Both the position numbers and the translations under genes were made by a program. Positions 52,626 to 58,979 of a stretch of DNA of 64,000 nucleotides are shown here, piece after piece. Numbering within the stretch: the stretch's first letter is position 1; each line of letters begins with the position of its first letter. Source of the stretch: Dokdonella fugitiva. Lineage in GTDB: Bacteria > Pseudomonadota > Gammaproteobacteria > Xanthomonadales > Rhodanobacteraceae. The stretch lies in NCBI RefSeq assembly GCF_004342425.1, contig NZ_SLWQ01000014.1, forward strand, positions 1 to 64,000, read 5' to 3'. Under the pieces are notes generated by a model, which saw only the letters and a list, made by a program, of their open reading frames with translations, ran no database searches and was not told the DNA's origin.

Positions 52626-53414
52626 TCACTCGAACTTGAACTCGAATGCGACCGCGTCCTTGCCGGGATCGGCGACTTCGAACACCAGCGCCGTACTCGC
52701 TCCTGGCGCGAGGCCCGCGGCGATCGTGCGCGCATCGCCGAGGTACTCGCGCGGCGCGAAACGGCGCATCGCGATGCGCTTCTCGTCGAGGTCGGACAGC
52801 GTGATCTCGACCGTCGGGAATGCCTGGGCGAACGCCGCGTCGTTGCGCAGTGTCGCGGAAATGATCAGCGCGCCCTGCACCGACGGATGCGGGCGGATGT
52901 CGCGCGACAGCAGTTCGAGCGTCGCCGCGTCATGGCGCAGCGGCAGGCGGCAGCCGAGCTTCGCGCAGAGCGGGTCGAGCCAGGCGCGCGCGCGGGCGTC
53001 GTCGATCCAGCGCGCCTGCTCGGCCCAGGCGATTTCGCCGGCGAGCGTGAGCAGCAGCAGCGCGCAGCCCGCGAGCCATGGCCCGTTGCGGCGTTGCCGC
53101 GCGCGGCGCCGGCGCTTGGCGAAGGCGGGCAGCGAGGAGCGTTCGGCCGCGCGCGCGCGGTCGGCCGCTTCGGCGAACAGGGAGGCTTGCGCGGGAACCG
53201 GCCGGAACACCGGCAGCTCCAGCTGCGGTGGCGCCGGCAGCGTCGCGTGCACGTCGAGGCGCTCGATCGGCTCGGGCGGCAGCTGCAGGCTCAGCGTGCG
53301 CAGGGCATCGAACACGGCGGCGCAGTGCCCGCACCGCACGCTGCCGTGCGCGGCGGCGAGCTCGGCGCCGTCGACCTTGTAGATCGTCAGGCATTCGGGG
53401 CACTGCGTGTACAT
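52626..53414 (-). CDS. Zinc-ribbon DUF3426 membrane protein
   Basis: A 262-aa protein. The N-terminus is an MJ0042-type zinc ribbon (CPEC...CGHC, residues 5-32). A Pro/Arg linker follows, then one membrane segment (GPWLAGCALLLLTLAGEIAW, about 109-128), then a DUF3426 domain in the periplasm (ISATLRNDAAFAQAFPTVEITL). This gene conventionally lies between prmA and fis in this order. Function not known. Confidence 0.9.
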   Translation of the reverse strand: MYTQCPECLTIYKVDGAELAAAHGSVRCGHCAAVFDALRTLSLQLPPEPIERLDVHATLPAPPQLELPVFRPVPAQASLFAEAADRARAAERSSLPAFAKRRRRARQRRNGPWLAGCALLLLTLAGEIAWAEQARWIDDARARAWLDPLCAKLGCRLPLRHDAATLELLSRDIRPHPSVQGALIISATLRNDAAFAQAFPTVEITLSDLDEKRIAMRRFAPREYLGDARTIAAGLAPGASTALVFEVADPGKDAVAFEFKFE

Positions 53415-53497
53415 CGGGCAAGGCGCGTGCGGGGTCGATCGATTCTAGCAGCCTCGCGCACGCCGGCCGGCGCGCGGCCTGCCGCCGCTTCGCTGCC

Positions 53498-54277
53498 TCA
53501 GTCCTCGCCGGCCTCGGCCGCGAGCGCCGGCGGGGTGGCCCAGGTCAGCGCGTGCGGATCGAAATCGCGCAGGCTCGGCTTGACCACCGCGAAGTATGGC
53601 GACACGTCGAAATCGCGCGGGACATACAGGCTCGAATCACGGATGTGGAGGATCTCGCGCACCTGTTCGCGCCCGGCTTCACCCTTGCTGCGCGCGATCT
53701 CGATGTCGGGCAGCACGGGGTAGCGGATCGAGGCGAATGCGGCCGCGATCAGCGACGAGCAGATCGCGCTGGTCGGCTCGCCGCCGCCGAAGGCGAGCAG
53801 GTGGCGGCGGTAGCGTTCAGGCACGGGCGGCGGGCGCACGAGATAGCGCGCGAGGTCGATGATGTTGCGCAGGTCGTACTGCTGGCCGAGGCGGCCGATC
53901 GCGTAGGCGAGCACCGCATCGATCTCCTCCTCGCGCAGGCCGACCGGCCGGCAGATGCGCGTGTGCATCTGCGCGTAGCGCTCGACCGGCACCGCGCGCA
54001 CGCCGTCGTTGACGTCGGCCTCGATCAGCAGCGGCGTGTCGTCGCCGCGCGAGGCGGACAGCGCGTCGCCGATGTAGAGCGCTGCATGCGACCAGGTCGA
54101 CTGCGTGAGCGTGCGGATCGCCGCGGAGAAGCGGCTCGTGCCTTCGACGAGCAGCACGTCACCCTTGCGCAAGGTCGCCGCGAGCAGTCCCGGACGGCTG
54201 GTCGCGACATGCAGGCCGGGGCGCGGGCGCGCGAGGTAGCCGGCGAGGCGATGGCCGAGCCACTGCAGCACGCTCAC
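53498..54277 (-). CDS. YiiX-like permuted papain-fold hydrolase
   Basis: A 259-aa protein. The pattern LRKGDVLLVEGTSRFSAAIR, STWSHAALYIGD (His) and SAICSSLIAAAF (Cys) is that of the YiiX/YebB-type permuted NlpC/P60 superfamily. Family members are cysteine peptidases or amidases acting on lipid or wall fragments. No signal peptide is seen. The order His-before-Cys shows the circular permutation. It stands apart from the acc genes. Confidence 0.8.
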   Translation of the reverse strand: MSVLQWLGHRLAGYLARPRPGLHVATSRPGLLAATLRKGDVLLVEGTSRFSAAIRTLTQSTWSHAALYIGDALSASRGDDTPLLIEADVNDGVRAVPVERYAQMHTRICRPVGLREEEIDAVLAYAIGRLGQQYDLRNIIDLARYLVRPPPVPERYRRHLLAFGGGEPTSAICSSLIAAAFASIRYPVLPDIEIARSKGEAGREQVREILHIRDSSLYVPRDFDVSPYFAVVKPSLRDFDPHALTWATPPALAAEAGED

Positions 54278-54350
54278 GATCTCCTCCGCGCCGGTCGCGA
54301 TCCGCCGAGTCTATCGCGTGCCGGCGGTCGTAGTGAAAGGCCAAAGATTA

Positions 54351-54540
54351 AAACACGAAGGACACGAAGAAGAGCGAAAGCGGAAGCCAAAGGAGAAGCT
54401 TGAAACACGGAGCGCATGGAGAAGAGCTGTCGATGGCCTGGCGGCGCAGACGCACCCTTGGCCGATTTGAATCTCCGTGTGTTCCTTGTGCTGCGTGTTT
54501 CAATTTCTCTCGTTCTTCCTCCGAGTCCTTCGTGTTTCAG
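54351..54540. repeat. AAACACGAAGGACACG-type imperfect inverted repeat
   Basis: AAACACGAAGGACACG at 54351-54366 is inverted as CGAGTCCTTCGTGTTT near 54522-54537. A second pair, GAAACACGGAG around 54399-54409 with CTCCGTGTG and GCGTGTTTC around 54473-54501, lies inside. It fills the 282-nt gap 54278-54559 between prmA and the YiiX-like gene. No coding capacity. Confidence 0.7.
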
Positions 54541-54559
54541 TCTTTCGCTTCGACGCCCA

Positions 54560-55459
54560 TCACATGCGGCGGCGGCCGGAGATGCGGACCCAGTCTTCGC
54601 GCGTGGCGACGGTGAGATCGTCGAACCATTCGGCGTAGCGCGCGAGCAGTTCGTCGGCCTGGCCGACGAGGATGCCGGACAGCGCGAACGGTGCGCCTGG
54701 CTTTATGCAACCCGCGAAATGCGGCGCAAGTTCGCCGAGCGGGCCGGCGAGGATGTTGGCGACGAACACGTCGCAGGCGCGTACGACGAACTCGTCGGGA
54801 AGGTACAACGAGAGGCGGTCGGCGACGCCGTTGCGTTCCGCATTGTCGCGGCTGGCGAGGATCGCCTGCGGGTCGTTGTCGATCCCGTCGACGTGCTCGG
54901 CGCCGAGCTTGATCGCCGCGATCGCGAGCACGCCCGAGCCGCAGCCGTAGTCGATCACGTGTGTTCCGGCGAGGTCGAGGCCGTCGAGCCATTCGAGGCA
55001 GAGCGCGGTCGTCGGATGCGTGCCGGTGCCGAACGCGAGGCCCGGGTCGAGGCGCACGACCACCGCGTCGGCGTCGTCGCCGGGCGGTTCGACGTTCGAC
55101 GGATAGATCCACAGGCGTCGGCCGAAGCGCATCGGCTTGAACTGGTCCATCCACGCGCGCGTCCAGTCCTGGTCGGCGACCTCGCGGAAACGCACCTGCG
55201 AAGGCTCGATCTCCGGCAGCAGCTCGGCGAGCACATGCAGGAGACCCTCGCGATCGGTGTCGGCTTCGAACAGTGCCTGCAGCGAGATCTCGCCCCACAG
55301 CGGCGTCTCGCCGACGCCGGGTTCGAGGATCGCGCGCTCGTTCGGCGTGTCGGCCTCCGCGTCGAGCAAGGTCACCGCGAGCGCGCCGGCTTCCTCCAGC
55401 GCGAGCTCGACGCGTTCCTGTTCGGACTCGCGGATCGTGAGGGAGAGTTCGAGCCACAT
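54560..55459 (-). CDS. prmA: Ribosomal protein L11 methyltransferase
   Basis: A 299-aa protein that trimethylates L11. The start MWLELSLTIRESEQERVELAL is standard. The SAM site is VIDYGCGSGVLAIAAIKLGA, and VANILAGPLGELAP is the substrate-side NxL motif. It follows accC on the same strand, as is usual in this group, with repeat element R2 between them. Confidence 0.95.
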   Translation of the reverse strand: MWLELSLTIRESEQERVELALEEAGALAVTLLDAEADTPNERAILEPGVGETPLWGEISLQALFEADTDREGLLHVLAELLPEIEPSQVRFREVADQDWTRAWMDQFKPMRFGRRLWIYPSNVEPPGDDADAVVVRLDPGLAFGTGTHPTTALCLEWLDGLDLAGTHVIDYGCGSGVLAIAAIKLGAEHVDGIDNDPQAILASRDNAERNGVADRLSLYLPDEFVVRACDVFVANILAGPLGELAPHFAGCIKPGAPFALSGILVGQADELLARYAEWFDDLTVATREDWVRISGRRRM

Positions 55460-55560
55460 GGGATGGGAATGGGGAATGGGGAGTAGGGAATGGTAAAGCT
55501 CAAAGCGTTGCGTGGGCATGCGGCTTGACGATTCCCCATTCCCTATTCCCCATTCCCGGG
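55460..55560. repeat. GGGAAT-type inverted-repeat element, copy R2
   Basis: The left arm 55460-55493 and right arm 55530-55560 are made of GGGAATNGGGAAT units in opposite orientation, with some mismatches. It fills the space between the accC stop and the prmA start, leaving almost no other spacer. Confidence 0.8.
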
Positions 55561-55563
55561 CCC

Positions 55564-56931
55564 TCAACCGATCCCGATCGCCTTCTCCTTCGCCTCGGCC
55601 ATCCGCTTCTCGAGGTAGTGGATGTTCTGCCCGCCGGCCTGGAAGCCGCCGTCGGCCATGATGCGCTGCTGCAGCGGCACGTTGGTCTTGATGCCTTCGA
55701 CGACCATCTCCGACAGCGCGATGCGCATGCGCGCGATCGCGGTGGCGCGGTCACGGCCGTGCACGATGAGCTTGCCGATCATCGAGTCGTAGTTCGGCGG
55801 GATGCGGTAGCCGTCGTAGACGTGCGTGTCGACGCGCACGCCGGGGCCGCCCGGGCATTCGAAGCGCTTGACCAGGCCCGGGCTCGGCATGAACGTGTCG
55901 GGGTCCTCGGCGTTGATGCGGCATTCGATCGCGTGGCCGTCGAGGACGATGTCCTCCTGGCGGATCGTGAGCTTTTCGCCGGCGGCGATGAGCAGCTGTT
56001 CGCGCACGAGGTCGACGCCGGTGATGAGCTCGGTCACCGGATGCTCGACCTGGATGCGCGTGTTCATCTCGATGAAGTAGAAGCGACCGTTCTCGTAGAG
56101 GAACTCGAACGTGCCGGCGCCGCGGTAACCGATGCGCTTGCACGCCTCGACGCAGACCTTGCCGATCTCGGCGCGCTGCTCCGGCGTGATGCCGGGCGCC
56201 GGCGCTTCCTCGACGACCTTCTGGTGGCGGCGCTGCATCGAGCAGTCGCGCTCGCCGAGGTGGATTGCATTGCCCTGGCCGTCCGCGAGCACCTGGATCT
56301 CGACGTGGCGCGGGTTCTCGAGGAACTTCTCCATGTAGACCTCGCCGTTGCCGAACGCGGCCTTGGCTTCGGACTTGGTCATCTGGATCGCATTGGACAG
56401 GTGCGCCTCGGTGTGCACGACGCGCATGCCGCGGCCACCGCCACCGCCGGCGGCCTTGATGATCACGGGATAGCCGATCTCGCGCGCGATCTTCGTGTTC
56501 GTCGCGATGTCGTCACCGAGCGGCCCGCCCGAACCCGGCACGCACGGCACGCCCGCCGCCTTCATCGCGCGGATCGCCTCGACCTTGTCGCCCATCAGGC
56601 GGATCACGTCGGCGGTCGGCCCGATGAAGATGAAGCCGGACTTCTCCACGCGCTCGGCGAAGTCGGCATTCTCCGACAGGAAGCCGTAGCCCGGATGGAT
56701 CGCCTGCGCGTCGGTGACCTCGGCCGCGGCGATGATGCGCGGGATGTTGAGGTAACTCTCAGCCGCGGCCGGCGGGCCGATGCAGATCGATTCGTCGGCC
56801 ATGCCGACGTGCTTGAGGTTGCGGTCCGCGGTGGAATGCACCGCGACCGTCTTGATGCCGAGCGTATGGCATGCGCGCAGCACGCGCAGGGCGATTTCGC
56901 CGCGGTTGGCGATGACGACTTTATCGAGCAT
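55564..56931 (-). CDS. accC: Biotin carboxylase subunit of acetyl-CoA carboxylase
   Basis: A 455-aa ATP-grasp enzyme that carboxylates biotin on AccB. MLDKVVIANRGEIALRVLRA opens it, the glycine loop is KAAGGGGGRGMRVV, and ERDCSMQRRHQKVVEEAP and EHPVTELITGVDLV are catalytic-site strings. Full length. Normally it follows accB closely; here an extra gene and repeats separate them. Confidence 0.97.
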   Translation of the reverse strand: MLDKVVIANRGEIALRVLRACHTLGIKTVAVHSTADRNLKHVGMADESICIGPPAAAESYLNIPRIIAAAEVTDAQAIHPGYGFLSENADFAERVEKSGFIFIGPTADVIRLMGDKVEAIRAMKAAGVPCVPGSGGPLGDDIATNTKIAREIGYPVIIKAAGGGGGRGMRVVHTEAHLSNAIQMTKSEAKAAFGNGEVYMEKFLENPRHVEIQVLADGQGNAIHLGERDCSMQRRHQKVVEEAPAPGITPEQRAEIGKVCVEACKRIGYRGAGTFEFLYENGRFYFIEMNTRIQVEHPVTELITGVDLVREQLLIAAGEKLTIRQEDIVLDGHAIECRINAEDPDTFMPSPGLVKRFECPGGPGVRVDTHVYDGYRIPPNYDSMIGKLIVHGRDRATAIARMRIALSEMVVEGIKTNVPLQQRIMADGGFQAGGQNIHYLEKRMAEAKEKAIGIG

Positions 56932-56960
56932 GGGAATGGGGAATCGGGAATGGGGAATGG
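56932..56960. repeat. GGGAAT-type arm left of the four-helix gene (R3)
   Basis: GGGAATGGGGAATCGGGAAT and a further unit, directly before the accC start and 11 nt from the stop of the four-helix-bundle gene. It is inverted relative to the arm at 57338-57367. Confidence 0.85.
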
Positions 56961-56970
56961 TCGAAGGCAG

Positions 56971-57354
56971 TCATCGGGAATTGCCACCCTTGTCCAGTGC
57001 ATTCATGAGAGCCGTGATTCGGGCGAACAAGACGTTGGTGCACTGCTCGAACTCGGAAGATCCTTCGATGTAGCCGAGACGCGTTGCGATCTGGATTTGC
57101 GTATCGAGCTCCGACAACGACCCGCGTGCAATGGAGAGGAAGCGAAGGTATTCCGCGGTGGATCTTCTCGCTGCGCCCTCGGCAATGTTGGAGGGGATGC
57201 TCACCGCGGATCGCCTCGCTTGGGACACGAGCCCGAAACGTTCTGAATCGGGAAAGGAACGAGACAGGCGATAAACGAGTTCCACGAGCGACATGGAATC
57301 CCGCCAGACGTCGAGGCGTTCATGTGGCCGCTTTGACGATTCCCCATTCTCCAT
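56971..57354 (-). CDS. Four-helix-bundle protein (S23/IVP family, TIGR02436-like)
   Basis: A 127-aa protein. LDVWRDSMSLVELVYRLSRS, RFGLVSQARRSAVSIPSNIA (the family's SIPSNIAEG string) and LGYIE identify the four-helix-bundle family known from 23S rRNA intervening sequences and, as Avd, from diversity-generating retroelements. The first codons (MENGES) lie inside the GGGAAT repeat at 57338-57367, so the repeat supplies the start; ATG at codon 21 is an alternative. No rRNA and no reverse transcriptase are nearby. It separates accB from accC. Confidence 0.88.
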   Translation of the reverse strand: MENGESSKRPHERLDVWRDSMSLVELVYRLSRSFPDSERFGLVSQARRSAVSIPSNIAEGAARRSTAEYLRFLSIARGSLSELDTQIQIATRLGYIEGSSEFEQCTNVLFARITALMNALDKGGNSR

Positions 57355-57367
57355 TCCCGATTCCCGG
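57338..57367. repeat. GGGAAT-type arm right of the four-helix gene (R4)
   Basis: Inverted copy of the arm at 56932-56960 (GATTCCCCATTC, then CCATTCCCGATTCCCGG). It ends 3 nt after the accB stop side and contains the start codon of the four-helix gene. Confidence 0.85.
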
Positions 57368-57369
57368 CT

Positions 57370-57837
57370 TCAGCCAATGACGAACATCGGCTCGTCGAAT
57401 TCCACCGGCTGGCCGTTCTGGACGAGGATCGCGAGCACGGTGCCGGCGACGTCGGCTTCGATCTGGTTGAACATCTTCATCGCCTCGATGATGCCGAGCG
57501 TTTCGCCGGCCTTGACCGCCTGGCCGATTTTCACGAACGGCGGCGAATCGGGGTTGGCCGAGGCGTAGAACGTGCCGACCATCGGTGCCTTCACGACGTG
57601 GCCCTCGGGCAGTGCCTTGCCGCCGGCGGACTCGGTCGGGACCGACGCGCTCGCCGGCGCGGCTGCCTCGACGCGCACGGGCGCCGCCACCGGTGCGGGA
57701 GCGACCGGCAGGGCGCCGACCATGCCCTTGGGCAGGCGCGACAGGCGCACGATTTCCTCGCCTTCCTTGATTTCCAGTTCGGCGAGGTTGGATTCCTCGA
57801 GCAGGTCGATGAGCTTCTTGATCTTGCGCAGGTCCAT
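57370..57837 (-). CDS. accB: Biotin carboxyl carrier protein
   Basis: A 155-aa protein. A helical N-terminus (MDLRKIKKLIDLLEESNLAE), an Ala/Pro linker and a biotinyl domain with EAMKMFNQIEA (biotin on Lys of AMKM). It carries CO2 from AccC to the carboxyltransferase in fatty acid synthesis. It is preceded by aroQ after 44 nt on the same strand, as in most relatives. Confidence 0.96.
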   Translation of the reverse strand: MDLRKIKKLIDLLEESNLAELEIKEGEEIVRLSRLPKGMVGALPVAPAPVAAPVRVEAAAPASASVPTESAGGKALPEGHVVKAPMVGTFYASANPDSPPFVKIGQAVKAGETLGIIEAMKMFNQIEADVAGTVLAILVQNGQPVEFDEPMFVIG

Positions 57838-57881
57838 GGGGACTCCTGGGCCGTGTTGTACGGAAAGGTCTGGAACGGGAA

Positions 57882-58322
57882 TCAGCTCGCGAGGCGGCGC
57901 ATCGCGGCGTCGAGCGCGAGCCGGTAACTCAGCGCGCCGAAGCCGGCGATCACGCCGACCGCGAGGTCGGAAAAGTAGGAATGGCGGCGGAACGCCTCGC
58001 GCGCATGCACGTTCGACAGGTGGACCTCGATGAACGGCAGCGCGACCGCGGCGAGGGCGTCGCGCAGGGCGATGCTCGTGTGCGTGAATGCAGCCGGGTT
58101 GATCAGGATGAACGCGGTGCCGTCGCCGCGCGCGGCGTGCACGCGCTCGATCAGCGCGTGCTCCGCGTTCGACTGGAAGCTCGCCAGTTCATGGCCGGAT
58201 GCTCGCGCGATCGTCGCCAGTTCGGCGTCGATCTCCGCCAGCGTCGCGTGCCCGTACGTCTCCGGCTCGCGCGCGCCGAGCAGGTCGAGGTTGGGCCCAT
58301 GCAGGACGAGGATCGTGGCCAC
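57882..58322 (-). CDS. aroQ: Type II 3-dehydroquinate dehydratase
   Basis: A 146-aa shikimate-pathway enzyme that dehydrates 3-dehydroquinate. ILVLHGPNLDLLGAREPETYG carries the catalytic Tyr, INPAAFTHTSIALRDAL and EVHLSNVHAREAFRRHS the His/Arg pocket. Length is typical. The aroQ-accB-accC order is conserved in gammaproteobacteria. Confidence 0.96.
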   Translation of the reverse strand: MATILVLHGPNLDLLGAREPETYGHATLAEIDAELATIARASGHELASFQSNAEHALIERVHAARGDGTAFILINPAAFTHTSIALRDALAAVALPFIEVHLSNVHAREAFRRHSYFSDLAVGVIAGFGALSYRLALDAAMRRLAS

Positions 58323-58413
58323 GGCCGCGCCGGTCGAAAAGGGCGGTTAGTCTCGCCCGTTCGGCGGGATCTGTCCAGTTCGGCGACGTTCGGTGACGTT
58401 CGTGCGCGGTTCG

Positions 58414-58971
58414 TCAGAGATGTGGCTGGAGCCACCGCTCCAGCGTCGCTTCGGTGAAATTGCCGTAGCGTTGCGCGAGGATGCGCCCGTCGCGCCCGAC
58501 GAGCACCGAGTACGGCAGCACGTCGCGCTCGTTGCCGAATGTGTTCGAGGCGTCGCCGCCGCGCGCCGGCGCGGCTTCCGGGTCGTCGACGAGGATGGGG
58601 TAGGCGACCGGGTGCTCGCGCAGGAACGCGCGGGTCGCCTCGGCGCCATCGGCGGCGACGCCGACGACCTGCAGGCCGCGCCCGGCGAGGCGCTGCTGGG
58701 TGCGATCGAGCAAGGGCATCTCCTCGACGCAGGGTGCGCACCAGCTCGCCCAGAAGTTGACGAGCACGAGCTTGCCGTTCCAGCGGTCGAGCGACTGCGG
58801 CTGCCCGTCGGGGCCGGGCAGGTCGAGCGCGGGTCGCGGCTGGCCGACCAGGACGGTCGCCGTGCGCGTGGCGGTCGGCGTCGCCGGCCGCAGCCAGAGC
58901 CCGGCGCCGAGACCGGCGAGCGCACCGGCGATCGCAAGCGCGACCACGAGCAGGTGGGTGCGATCGAACAC
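58414..58971 (-). CDS. TlpA-like membrane-anchored thioredoxin
   Basis: 185 aa from GTG 58971, the only plausible start, with GAGG 7 nt upstream inside the end of dsbD. A signal anchor (THLLVVALAIAGALAGLGAG) is followed by a TlpA/ResA thioredoxin domain: FWASWCAPCVEEMPLLD has the CxxC pair. It follows dsbD by 8 nt, so DsbD is the likely source of electrons for it in the periplasm. Confidence 0.9.
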   Translation of the reverse strand: MFDRTHLLVVALAIAGALAGLGAGLWLRPATPTATRTATVLVGQPRPALDLPGPDGQPQSLDRWNGKLVLVNFWASWCAPCVEEMPLLDRTQQRLAGRGLQVVGVAADGAEATRAFLREHPVAYPILVDDPEAAPARGGDASNTFGNERDVLPYSVLVGRDGRILAQRYGNFTEATLERWLQPHL

Positions 58972-58979
58972 GCGTCGCC

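Noticed and set aside
56971..57354. 23S rRNA intervening sequence
   Set aside because: The four-helix protein belongs to that family, but no rRNA sequence flanks it; accB and accC do.
56971..57354. Avd gene of a diversity-generating retroelement
   Set aside because: No reverse transcriptase, template repeat or variable-repeat target is visible within the window.
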